A stretch of 17,278 bases of DNA from Tulasnella sp. 424 (lineage: Eukaryota; Basidiomycota; Agaricomycetes; Cantharellales; Tulasnellaceae): assembly GCA_019633425.1 (NCBI GenBank), contig WSUB01000357.1:1-17278 (forward strand), in the 5' to 3' direction. Below are positions 1 through 9,553 of the stretch, one piece after another; the first letter of the stretch is position 1, and each line of letters opens with the position of its first letter. Both the position numbers and the translations under genes were made by a program. Under the pieces are notes generated by a model. It saw only the letters and a list, made by a program, of their open reading frames with translations, was not told where the DNA came from and made no database searches.

Positions 1-480
1 GCCATTTGCACGTGACACTTCCCCAAATTCCACGTGGCCCCACCACCTAAAAACCCTCTACTAACGTATCGGGAATTTTTTTTATCCCTCGAAAAATCAC
101 CTCCGGCTCCACCTGCTTAAAGAAGCGCAAGGGATCTCTTTTCCCGGGGGGGGGGGGGGGGGTAAGGTGCCCCCAACCTAATTAGGCAGGTGGGGCCGAG
201 GGTGAAAACACTTATGCAAACCACTGTAGACCATTCAACACATTTGTATTTCAAGGACAATCTGAGCTAGTATGGGGTTGGTCCAGGTTACGTTCCACCT
301 GTCTTGTGTGCAGTGGGGACGCAGAGTTACGATACAGTAGGTATCCGAGGTGTTGGAGATCTTCCTCTTGTGATCAGACGATTTAAGGTGTATACTGATG
401 TCAACGGGAATGTGAGGTGTTGCAAAGTCTTCGTCTAAAAGCAACGTTTCGAGCACTACGCTCTCTGTAGGGCAACAGTT
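1..480. other. Left-edge non-coding stretch with inverted repeat and unit relic
   Basis: No convincing gene is seen. Bases 37-49 (GGCCCCACCACCT) recur inverted near 184-197 (AGGCAGGTGGGGCC), flanking a 17-base G run, so this may be a remnant of a small inverted-repeat element; no target duplication could be found. Bases about 248-300 resemble the spacer at about 8443-8480 (both read CAAGGAYAATCTGA followed by GGTCCA), so 235-480 is probably a relic of the upstream flank of a further, lost array unit. A minus-strand open frame of about 80 codons here has no recognisable domain and no ATG-led homolog in the other units. Confidence 0.35.
146..162 (+). repeat. 17-nt homopolymeric G tract
   Basis: An uninterrupted run of 17 G residues, preceded by CCC. 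It is one of three long G runs in the window; the others are at 6980-6994 and 11242-11256. Confidence 0.95.
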
Positions 481-507
481 CACTTCAAGTTCCTAGGGAA
501 AACGTGA

Positions 508-1014
508 TGCTTAAGACCGCAACGCGCGACGAACCATGCAGCGAATAAAAGGCCCAACTGGTATGTAACGGCTGCGTTTGTTTCAGAAAGCTCCATCCGG
601 GGGGATGTGACGCGTCGGCGATCCCTATGTATGTAATCAAATTCGCAAACCCATTTATAAGAAGTGATCTTCGCTCCACCCATTTCGCCAACATCCATTA
701 ATATCATTGCGCGTCCCGCGTTCATATTGTCACTCAAAGTGTGCATATGTCCCCCAGATGTTTTCCTCGACGCGAGATTAAAGATGATATAAACAAGTTT
801 AGACTATCATATTGTGGAATTTGTGAGTAACGAGAGCCTTGCATGGTGTCGACGGTGAACTTGTAACCCTTGGATCTAGTTCAACATTTCGATGTCATAT
901 TTCACAAGGAATAACGGCAAACTTTCCTAGGACAGACGAACGACCGAAATGAGGTTCTATGAAACAACGTCCTTGATCGTTCATCGACCGAATCAGCCGC
1001 ATTCCCGTTTGTAC
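508..1014. other. 3' flank of copy 1 and conserved spacer
   Basis: This lies downstream of the stop codon of copy 1. Bases 508-760 align by eye with 5756-6000 (shared words ATGCTT-AGACCGC, GGTATGTA-CGGCT, GAAGCTC-type and CAACATCC). Bases 768-1010 align with the 3' flanks of all other copies. Short open frames occur on the minus strand, but they are not preserved between the aligned units, so I treat the region as non-coding spacer and 3' untranslated sequence. Confidence 0.5.
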
Positions 1015-2689
1015 TTATCCAGGATCCACTGTAGTTGGTTGTCTCCTTTCTGGATCCGTTAACCTCCCTTCTGACTCTACCCATCCCAACCTGCTCCTCA
1101 ATTCCTCGTTATCAGCTTCCTTCAAATCTTTCAACTCGAAGCTACATCTCTCGTCATCATACTTCGGTTCGCCTTCTGTACATATGCTTTCAACATCTCT
1201 TTCTCCAGCAGGAGGAGCGAACTCGACGGTCGAAAGTGCATTTGCGCCGTTCTCGTGCGTAGCTGTGGGTCGGTCGGTGGAATAGTGGGCAGTTCGAGAG
1301 ACTTGCTCGTGGAGGTTCAGCAGGAGACGAGTTGCCATGGAGCTGAGCAATGGACGCGTGTAGCTGCATCGGTGGGTCCCCCCGAGCGAGAACAAAGGAT
1401 GGTCAGCAGAGAAAGCAAGAGCTGGAGGTTCGACAAAGCCGAACACGTACTTGTTCATCCAAGTCTTCATCGCCGACGGTCCGAGGACAAAGAACAGAAT
1501 GTTCACGAGAGCAGTTGCGAAAGCAATCAGAAAATAAGTTATTCCGTCTCGGAAGAATGTACTGAGAATCGGTGCTGCATTTCGTTGTGGTCCTTCCAAT
1601 AGAGCGGGGAGCCGTGGTTAGGAGTGGTGGGTTGGGTTGGACGGTGCAGCTTACCCGAAACGAAGGACTGTCGAACGGTTAAAACAAGTATAACTGCAAT
1701 TGGATCGGACTCGTATTTAGTCTGATAGCACAAGGGTACAGTTGGAGGGATCCGATTAACAATTGGGCACCTACCTGCATCGATCACGAGCAAAGGAACG
1801 TAGATATAGATGCCCCAGCGCATGCAGTCGTCGCAAGTGCGAACACAAAGGTAGTACTGTGCGAACGAGTTTGGATAATAATGTACCGTGGTCTGAAGTT
1901 TGAGCCACAAGACTAGCGTCAATGCGCTGCAAGCCTAAGTGCCGAAGAAATATGTAAGAGTTCAAGATAGCTAGCGGAACGAACATAGTGTAAAACTTAC
2001 GAGGTAGGCAGCGCCAAGAGAAGTGACTAAATACGGAGACCTGCGATATAGTGCACAAACACGGAGAACGAAAGTCCCTTATAGTAACGATAAAATGGGA
2101 AGTTTCAATGCCATGGTTCTCGCTGAGGCGTTGCCGTCCGTCTCAGTACAGCACCTTGAATAGCAGCAACGATGACAATAGTTGCAATATAACTGAGGCG
2201 GTCCCAAGTTTTACACCACTGTAGTCCGGGGGGGGCATATGATGAATCGGAGGTTCGACATCCAGAGTCTCCACCCTCGCTCACCTCAAGAGAGGACGGC
2301 TCGGTCGAGCTTTTCACAGTGTCTAAGTGACAAGAGTCGAGTATAAGCGCAAAAAAAGAGGGATAGGAGGAAATGATGTTGGCGCCAGCCCGCCATACCG
2401 TAAACTATCCCCACGACTAATGCCATCATAGCATACCGGTGACAAATGAACCAAACCTTGGCAAACGACCATCGAGCCTTCCATATGTACTGGATTTCGC
2501 GATCTAGACAGAGCAGCCAGTCGTAGATAAGCAAAGTTGCCCCTCCCGCTACGGACAAAAGGCGAGAGATGTGTAAGTCGGGTTGAGCCCTTTTTGCCGT
2601 AGCCGGATCGTCTTACCCGCTAACCAGTGCCCTGATTGCTGGTATGAGAGCTGCTCAATAGTGTCATCAAGGTTAGGAACTGACTCCAT
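1015..2689 (-). CDS. DUF6533-type seven-span membrane protein, copy 1
   Basis: Nine exons on the minus strand: 2617-2689, 2399-2548, 2285-2322, 2155-2218, 2001-2077, 1775-1934, 1655-1693, 1451-1592 and 1015-1363, giving 363 aa. All introns are GT-AG (62-87 nt) and phases agree throughout. Residues 25-74 carry the family signature (YDWLLCLDREIQYIWK at 33-48, then W-S-x-x-K and H-R-Y), known from fungal DUF6533 proteins. Hydrophobic spans lie near 24-39, 53-74, 95-119, 124-145, 175-194, 218-239 and 253-265. L-R-V-C-A-L-Y is at 113-119 and RLLLNLHEQ at 260-268. A loop between spans 4 and 5 has three Cys (164, 168, 171). The hydrophilic tail of about 95 residues is probably cytoplasmic. Family function is unknown; a receptor-like role is inference. 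The ATG was chosen because the M-[ED]-S start is conserved in all five copies; an upstream in-frame extension is not. Confidence 0.87.
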
Positions 2690-3423
2690 TGGTCGATGGC
2701 GGGCCGCGCACGGCCTGTGCGTTAGTCGACTATCGCTGGAACGGCAACCGACTCGGACAGCCAAAGGTAGAGGAAAGAAAGAAGAACGATCTTAGTCGGA
2801 ATTTTTTATCCATTGCTACTTAAATGGCGAAGCGGTATTTGAAAAGGGCGACGGCGATCATTTGTGGTGGCGTTGATGGTAGGTTTGGTCCCTGAAATGG
2901 TTGCCCACTGACTAATTAACCTTCCGTAGCCGGGTCCCGCCGTGCCCCTCACTTGGTAGGTTTATGAAGAGGCGTCTGATGGCGTTATGCAGAGTCTCTA
3001 CCAATGCTTGTGGACATCTTCAGAAGGAGCCTGATGACTAACGCACGGCGCAGCAAGTTAGACAAAGGACTTGATAGATTGAGAGGGAAAGGCGACGATC
3101 AACTGCTGCACTAATACATATTGAGAAGAGTTCTTCTTGCCTGGCCGAAGAGGGTGTTGCCGGGAGAGGATCAGCTACCATCGACGTCAAATAAGCTGAG
3201 CGAAGTGGTCGAAGGAAGTTCCGGCGCTGTATGTCCCCTAGACATTTTCCTTTAGGCGGAATTAAAGATGATGTAAACAGATTTAGAACATCATAATATG
3301 GCCTTTGCGAGTAACGCGAGGCATTAAAGGTGTCGACGGCGAACTTCTAATCCTTGGATCTCGGTCAACATTGCGATACAATATCCACTGTGCTCGGTGC
3401 GCGTTGTCTTCTTCCTAGAACCA
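2690..3423. other. Spacer between copies 1 and 2
   Basis: It contains the copy 1 promoter region (TATA-like box at 2817 and a GGGCGACGG block near 2846). The decayed conserved upstream block lies at about 2890-3040 (GTCCCTGAAATGGTTGCC through CAGAAGGAGCCTGATG). The 3' flank of copy 2 runs from about 3250 onward. Bases 2821-2920 are the closest thing to an empty-site reference for both MITE insertions of copies 4 and 5. No intact gene is visible. Confidence 0.55.
2817..2825 (-). promoter_or_regulatory. TATA-like box of copy 1
   Basis: The minus strand reads ATTTAAGTA, 128 nt upstream of the ATG at 2689. The same position holds TATAAGTA in copies 3 and 4, so this is a slightly diverged core promoter element. 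Confidence 0.4.
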
Positions 3424-5090
3424 TTACAGTAACCCCCCTTCCGACTCTACCCATCCCGACCTGCTCCTCGATTCCTCGTTATCAGCCTTTCCCAAAGATT
3501 CCAATTCGATGTCACATCCCTCGTCACCATGACCTCCGGTTCGACTCTTGTTGCCGGTAATCGACCCGTAGCGACTCGCATCGTACGTGGGGCTTTCAAA
3601 ATCTTTTACCCTCGGAGGAGAAGCGAACTCGATGGAAGAAAGTGCATTTGTGCGGTTCTCGCTCATTGTTGTGGGAGGGTCGACGGAGTAGTGCGCAGTT
3701 CGAGAAACTTGCTCGTGGAGGTTCAGGAGGAGACGAGTGGCCATGGAGCTGAGCAGTGGACGCGTGTAGCTGCGTTGGTACACCCGAGTGACAACGGAGA
3801 TGTGTTCAGCAGAGGCAGAAGTCCCACGAAACGAAGGTACCGTGCTTACTTGGCCATCCACGGCTTCACCTGCAACTGCCCGAAGAGTGTAAACAGAACG
3901 TTTACGAGAGCAGTTGCGAATGTAACTATAAAATACGTTATCCCGTCTCGGTAAGTTGTGACAAGAATCGGCCCCGCATTTGTTTGTGATCCTTCAAAGC
4001 GAGGAGGAGACGCGGTTAGGACTAGTAGAGGAATATTTTGGGAAATCAAGTTTACTGGCGACGAATGACGGTCGAACGGTCAGAAAAAGTGTAACTATGG
4101 TTGTATCAGGGTTTTATTTAGTCTGTGAGCAAGAGGAAGACCGGCAGAGGGGAATATCAAGGATCGAGCACTTACTCGTGTCTGTCACTACCAAAGGGAC
4201 GTGAACAGAGGCGATCCAGCCCGGGTAATCGTCGCAAGTACGAAGGCAGAGATAATACTGTGTAAATGGGTTTGGAAGATAATGCACTACACTGTAAAAT
4301 TTGGAGACCAGGACTATCATAGCTGCGCTGCAAGCCTACTTGTCCCCAGAAATCCGAGTTTAGGATGGCATGATAGACCAGCATAAGAGAGACAGAGTAT
4401 ACAACTTACCAGATAACTGGCACCAATAAAAGCGATTATATATGAAGATCTGCGATATAGTGCACAAACACGAAGAACGAAAGTCCCTGATAGTTCATGG
4501 AAAAAAGGGAAAGCCTGATGCCATTACTTCTCGTTGGGTTGTGGGGAACTTCTCGATGAAGTACCTTGTATAGCAGCCATGATGACGATACTTGCTGTAT
4601 AAATGAGACTATCCCAAGTTTTACACCGCTACATGCAGGGAATATAAGCCAAATCACGCATGCACAATTCCGAGAGACATCCGCGTTCGCTCACCTCGGG
4701 AGACCACAGCTCACTCGAGCTTTTCACGGAGCCTCGGCAACAAGGTTAAATATAAGCACAGAAAGGGGAAGAGAGAAGGTGAGGAAAGGGGTTTAGCCAT
4801 ACCATAAACCTTCCCCACGACGAGTGCCATCGTACCGTACCGATGACAGATGAACAAAATCTTGCCAATCGACCACCGGGCCTTCCATATGTATTGGACT
4901 TCGCGATCCAGACAAAGAAGCCAATCATATATCATTAACGTAGCCCCTCCCGCTATAAGCAAGAGTAGGCAAGTGTAAACCGACTGGAGCCTATTTCGCC
5001 ACGGCAGGGTGGCTTACCTGCTAACCAGTACCCTGATTGCTGGTCTAGGAGCAATTCGATAAGAGTACTTACGTCGGGAACCGAATCCAT
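3424..5090 (-). CDS. DUF6533-type seven-span membrane protein, copy 2
   Basis: Nine exons on the minus strand: 5018-5090, 4803-4952, 4695-4732, 4565-4628, 4410-4486, 4176-4335, 4056-4094, 3850-3991 and 3424-3769, giving 362 aa. Exons 1-8 match the other copies in length and phase. The signature YDWLLCLDREVQYIWK, the LRVCALY motif and the RLLLNLHEQ motif are all present. Distinctive points: intron 2 ends in GAG rather than TAG (minus strand, 4733-4735); the third Cys of the loop between spans 4 and 5 is Tyr (C-L-R-T-C-D-D-Y); and the tail stops about 14 residues early (S-E-G-G-L-L-stop, where copy 1 continues S-E-G-R-L-T). Intron 8 is 80 nt, so its retention would shift the frame. Function is unknown, as for the other copies. 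Expression depends on the weak intron 2 acceptor being usable. Confidence 0.83.
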
Positions 5091-6198
5091 TGACCGGTGG
5101 TGGGCCGCGGCTTGCGCTTTGGTTGAGTGTCGGCTCCAACGGTGACCGGTCCGGCACGACAGCTTAGGGCGGAGGGAATGCAAGAGCAGGAGAGAAAGAG
5201 AATATCGGAATTCTTCACCATTTTTGTTACCTATATACGGCGGAACGGTCATTTGGGCAACGGTGAATGACAAATCCTGGAAATTATTACCCGTGGTGGG
5301 GTTGATGGTGGCTCCTGTGCCTGAAAAAGTTGCCGTCCATCGACCAAGTTGTCCGCAGCCCCGTCCGCCGGTTGGCACACCGCTACTTTGTAGGCTTATC
5401 TAGAGGCGTCCGTGGGCGTTATTCAGAGCGTTTGCCCGGTGCTCATCGAGATCGGAAGGCAACCTGATTAGGTACTCCCCGACGGAGGCAGCAGGTTAGG
5501 ACGTACGACTTGATCAGTCAAGCTCAAGATCTAGAGAGAAAAGACAATAATCAAATGCTATGTGTAAACCAACTCGAAAAGCTTCTTTTCAACGGCCACC
5601 ACTCCGGGCGCCGAAGGAGAATGTGATCGAGATCGGATTAACTACCACCGTCAACAAGTGAGAGGGTTGAACCAAATTTCAGCTGGCGTCCTTTGTGTCG
5701 CTGCGAAGTTCGAGGTTGTCGAAGGAGGTCGAAAGAATATCTTGATGACAAGTAATGCTTCAGACCGCGATTGGGAATGAATTACACGCGAAAATGGTCA
5801 TAGTTGGTATGTACCGGCTCCTTTTGGCACGGGAAGCTCAGGGGTGGGGGATACGATCGACAGCGCTGAAGACATAGTAGTGACGCAATCAAGCCCACTC
5901 AAAATAAGTACTGGAGTGGTTTCCGTTGCACCTATTTCTCACCAACATCCTTGCACAGTCCACGCTCATTTCTGCCACTTACAGAATGACTCTCGATACG
6001 TTCTACTTGACGCGAAACTAAAACTAATGTAAACACGCTTGGCCCATGAAACGAGTAACTGGAGCCACGCATGATGTCAAAGGGCCAGCTTGCAGCCCTT
6101 GAACCCAGGTTAACTAATTGCGATTCGATACAATACTTTACGAGCGACAACCTTACGACAGATAAACGACCGAGGTGAGCTGGGATGAAATAATGTAC
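5091..6198. other. Spacer between copies 2 and 3
   Basis: It contains the copy 2 promoter and a decayed form of the conserved upstream block at about 5320-5470: a minus-strand V-P-N-Q-V-A-F-R stretch followed at once by a stop, where the unit 3 block reads M-P-N-H-I-P-F-R and stays open. About 260 bp of unassigned spacer follow, then the extended spacer shared with unit 1 (5756-6000) and the copy 3 3' flank (6010-6198). A plus-strand open frame at 5844-6032 is not conserved in unit 1 and is not called. Confidence 0.5.
5228..5237 (-). promoter_or_regulatory. TATA-like box of copy 2
   Basis: The minus strand reads TATATAGGTA, about 140 nt upstream of the ATG at 5090, at the same aligned position as the boxes of the other copies. 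Confidence 0.4.
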
Positions 6199-7925
6199 TT
6201 ATCCGGGGTCCACGTTGGTTGGTTCGCGGGGTCTCCTTCCTGGAACTGTTAACCTTCCTTCCAACTCTACCCATCTCGAACCACTCCTCGATTCCTCCCT
6301 ATTAGACTCTCTCAGAGTTTTCAACTCGAAGCCACGTCCCTCATCACCATGACCTCCAGTTTGACCTCCGAGGTCGAGACCGTTCACATCGTACGCAATG
6401 CTTTCAACGTCTCTTGCGCCAGTAAAAGAAGCGAATTCAACGGCTGAGAATGCGTTTGTGTCATTCTCGTTCATAGTTGTGAGTGGGTCAGTGGAGTAGT
6501 GGGCAGTTCGGGAGACTTGCTCGTGAAGGTTCAGGAGGAGGCGAGTGGCCATGGAGCTGAGCACTGGGCGCAAGTAACTGCGTCGGTGGATACGTCCGAG
6601 TGGGAGCAAACGTGTGGTCAGCAGAGAGCTCAGGAAGAGGAGGTCCAACGAAAACCAAGGGGCGTACTTGACCATCCAGATCTTCATCATCCCCTGTCCG
6701 ACGAATATGAACAGAATGTGCACAAGAGCAGCCGCAAATGCAACTAGAAAGTACGTTATTCCGTCTTGGAATAAAGTAACGAGAATCGGAGCCGCTTTTC
6801 GTTGCGATCCTTTCAGAGCCCCCGGGGGGGAAGACGCGGTCAGGACTGGCACCGATTGGGGGGCAAAAATGGAAAGTGAGGTGTCTCACTCGCGACGAAG
6901 GACCGTCGAACGGTCAACGCAAGGATAACTACGGTGAGATTGGGGTTGTGGTTAGTCTGGTCGTTAGACAGAGGCTGGTGGGGGGGGGGGGGGGATTTTA
7001 CTGATCGAGTACCTACCTGCATCGATCACTATCAAAGGGACGTAGGTAGTGCCACTCCAGCGGATGCAACCGTCGCAAGCCCGAACACAGAAATGGTAAG
7101 ATGTAAATGGGTTGGGTAAATAATTTACTGCCTTCAGAACTTTGGAGGCCAAGACTAGCATAGCTGCGTTGCAAGCCTATGGGTTCGAGCGAAGCCAAGA
7201 TGGCGTGAAAGACAAGCGGAAGAGAGACAGCGTATCCAACTTACGAGATAGACAGTGCCAAGAAAAGCGATTATATACGGAGAGTTACGATATATCGCAC
7301 AAACACGAAGAACAAAGGTCCCTGATAGTACGCGGGAAGGGAAAATCCAATGCCGTTAGCCATCACTCAGCCTTCAAGGCATTTCCAAAACAAATACCTT
7401 GTATCGCAGCAACAATGACTGGAGTTCCTATATAATTGACACGGTCCCATGATCTACACCACTACAAGCGGGAGTGTAAGCTAGATCAGGTACATAGATT
7501 GACCTCGAGAAACCCCATGTTTGCTGACCTCGGGAGACAACGGCTCACTCGAGCTCTTCACGGAACCTAGGCAACAAGGCTTAAATACGAGCACAAGAGG
7601 ATGAGGAACAGCGAGGAAATGATTCTTGACCGTACCATAGACCATTATAACGACTAACGCCATCATAGCATACCGGTGACAAATGAACAAAACTTTGGCA
7701 ACTGACCATCGAGCCCTCCAGATGTACTGGACCTCTCGATCCAAACAGAGAAGCCAGTCGTAGAACAGTAGAGTGGCCCCTCCCGCTGCAGACAGAAACG
7801 AGAGATGGGTAAGTCAAGTTGAGCTCTTTTTGCCGTATCTGGGTCGTCTTACCCGCTAACCAGTAGCCTGATTGTTGACTTAAGAGCTGCTCAATGGCAC
7901 CATTTAGGTCAGAAGCTGACTCCAT
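6199..7925 (-). CDS. DUF6533-type seven-span membrane protein, copy 3
   Basis: Nine exons on the minus strand: 7853-7925, 7636-7785, 7529-7566, 7398-7461, 7245-7321, 7017-7176, 6890-6928, 6668-6809 and 6199-6577, giving 373 aa. The signature reads YDWLLCLDREVQYIWR. Span 3 is the most diverged of the five (WCRSWDRVNYIG). L-R-V-C-A-I-Y and RLLLNLHEQ are intact, and the loop cluster is C-V-R-A-C-D-G-C. Intron 3 begins GTCAGC where the others have GTGAGC. Intron 6 (88 nt) holds a 15-nt G run (C run in the transcript). Introns 2 (69 nt) and 8 (90 nt) are multiples of three with no in-frame stop, so retained forms would still be full-length proteins. The tail has an insertion of about 11 residues relative to copy 1, with a G-G-H-G-D-E-G stretch shared with copy 2. 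Function is unknown. Confidence 0.86.
6980..6994 (+). repeat. 15-nt G tract inside intron 6 of copy 3
   Basis: An uninterrupted run of 15 G residues on the plus strand, so poly-C in the pre-mRNA, starting about 23 nt after the intron 6 donor. The other copies have a shorter mixed pyrimidine stretch here. Confidence 0.95.
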
Positions 7926-8054
7926 GGGTCGATGGCGAGCCGCGGCCTGCGCGTCGATTGAGTGTCGACTGGGACGGCGACCGACAGCCTGAAACGGAGG
8001 GGTTCGAGAGTGGGAAAGAGAAGGACACTCTCAATCGTATCTTTTATCTCTTGT

Positions 8055-8062
8055 TACTTATA
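8055..8062 (-). promoter_or_regulatory. TATA box of copy 3
   Basis: The minus strand reads TATAAGTA, 130-137 nt upstream of the ATG at 7925. It is identical to the box of copy 4. Confidence 0.5.
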
Positions 8063-8420
8063 TGGTGGAGCCGCTATCGGAAGGAGGAATGATGATCCTG
8101 AAAATGATCTCGCGTGGGTGGCTTTCATTTCGGACAATCGCTGTTCCGGTGCCTGAATGTTTGCTGTGATCCAATCGCTTATTCTTCCGGCCGGATCCGT
8201 GTTCCCTAACGTGCACATCACTTTGTAAGTTTGTTCAGCGGGACCTGCGATTCCTATTTTCCCTAATGTTGACTGGAAGCCTCGGAAGGGAATATGGTTG
8301 GGCATTCCGACGGCCACGAATCGAGCTTGAGAACGAGGCTCAGGGATCCGAATAGCCCCTCCGCTTAGATCAGGGTTTAACGGACGTCAGTCTTACCCAA
8401 AATATCTCCCCCAAACTCGC
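8063..8420 (-). pseudogene. Unidentified coding-like block duplicated with the array
   Basis: On the minus strand the reading frame from about 8362 to 8150 is open and protein-like: it contains M-P-N-H-I-P-F-R-G-F-Q-S-T-L, then K-V-M-C-T-L-G-N, then I-S-D-W-I-T-A-N. The corresponding DNA occurs upstream of every other copy (about 2890-3040, 5320-5470, 11905-11965 and 14815-14945) but is broken there by stops and frameshifts. In unit 5 the block is split: a piece like GAGGCTCAGAGATCC lies about 330 bp further away, at 15282-15296. A possible donor (TTTTGG/GTAAGA, about 8395-8400) hints at an exon further upstream, but phases could not be matched. I do not recognise the family. It may be a relic of a neighbouring gene copied along with the receptors, or an old upstream exon. 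Confidence 0.3.
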
Positions 8421-9190
8421 CCTACCAACCCCGATTTTCCGAGCAAGGATAATCTGAACTGGTCCAAGTTGCACTTCGCCGTTTGGGTTTGGGGCACGTT
8501 GCACAGTCAGACAGTTTAATAATAGTAGAGCGACCATATCAGCTAGTAGCGGAAATCTTAAGACCCGCTCCTCGGGTTGATAAGGAAGCGGAGGAAGCAG
8601 CCAGGGTCTGCGGGTCAAGAGCGAGGTTCCTCGACGTCCCAGCAACTTTATTAGTTGATCGAGGAGGTTTGCTTCCCCTTTCTTGCTTGAGCTTTACCTA
8701 GAGCGTTACGCACCCCCAATTTGCCACGTCAGCTGCGCGTCGTTGGTTTCTAAAGTCACGCACACCCAATGCCTTAAGGATGTACCGCCTTCCGATATAT
8801 TTGAACTCTCGACCCCTCCTCCTGGCCACAGTAGCTTGAGTATTCGAGGGAAGTAAGAATACGTACTCGTGCTCTATTCACACTAATGAGAGATTGTGGC
8901 TCACTGTTGAGATAAGCAGTCAAGAGGCAATTACTAAGAGGCCGGGATTAGCCGAAATGCAGGTCTCTAGTTTCTCTACGGTTCCCTAGACATTGGTGTA
9001 TTACTCTCCTTTATATCCTAGGCTTATATTACAGCAGCCTATAAATGTCGGTGGCTTGCTAAAAAGTCTAAAACTCTGGTTACTAAGTCACGAAACGGAC
9101 CTTTTGGCATTCTCGCCGACGTCCGATTCATAGAGGACACACACACCTTTTATTTATTTATTGTTCACTTAAGGTGCGTCCGCAATACAT
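8421..9190. other. Unit 3 distal spacer, no gene recognised
   Basis: Bases 8443-8480 resemble the left edge of the window (about 248-300). Bases 8483-8701 are open on the plus strand and 8370-8645 on the minus strand, but neither shows a known domain or an aligned open counterpart in other units. A 16-bp imperfect direct repeat (GTTACGCACCCCCAAT at 8705-8720 and GTCACGCACACCCAAT at 8755-8770) lies in the middle. Nothing else is seen up to the start of the copy 4 3' flank. Confidence 0.4.
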
Positions 9191-9553
9191 TTTCATGGGC
9201 ACTAATTAAAATAAATCAAACAGATTTGGTCCACCATAGTATGGCCTCAAGTGAGTAACCAGAGCGCTAGCCCACGCTTGATGTCGTGGGCGAACGTGCT
9301 CGAAACCAGGTTATCTAATCAGAATCTGATACAATAGTTTACGAGAAATAACAATAAACTTTTCTAGGAGGGATTAACGAACGGAATAAGCTGAAATGAG
9401 ATGACGTCCTGGCTCGTTCACCGACCGGATGAGACGCTCTCCACTTGCACTTATACGTGGTCCACTGTGGTCGGTCCGCATTGTCCCCTTCCTGGAACAG
9501 TCAACTTCCCTTCCGGCTTTACCCATCGGAAACCGCTCCTTGATCCCTCCCTA
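9191..9553. other. 3' flank of copy 4, with relic of its former tail-coding sequence
   Basis: Bases 9195-9450 align closely with 12110-12348 downstream of copy 5. Bases 9451-9553 were coding before the frameshift: read in the copy 5 frame on the minus strand, this stretch is still open and ends in TAA at 9451-9453, matching the copy 5 tail. Confidence 0.6.

Noticed and set aside
1451..1592. Reading exons 8 and 9 of copies 1 and 3 as one exon because the frame is continuous
   Set aside because: Copies 2, 4 and 5 cannot be read through, the GTACGT or GTAAGC donor and GCAG acceptor are conserved in all five, and phases fit exactly when the intron is removed.
3529..3954. Long plus-strand open frames opposite the last exons of the genes (also near 1255, 6614, 9401 and 12661)
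   Set aside because: They recur at the same place in each unit opposite a conserved coding exon and its introns, lack start context and domains, and are explained as antisense shadows.
8370..8470. Minus-strand R-K-I-G-V-G-R-A-S-L-G-E-I-F resembling a protein kinase glycine loop
   Set aside because: Spacing differs from the G-x-G-x-x-G pattern and no other kinase motif (VAIK lysine, HRD, DFG) is found nearby.
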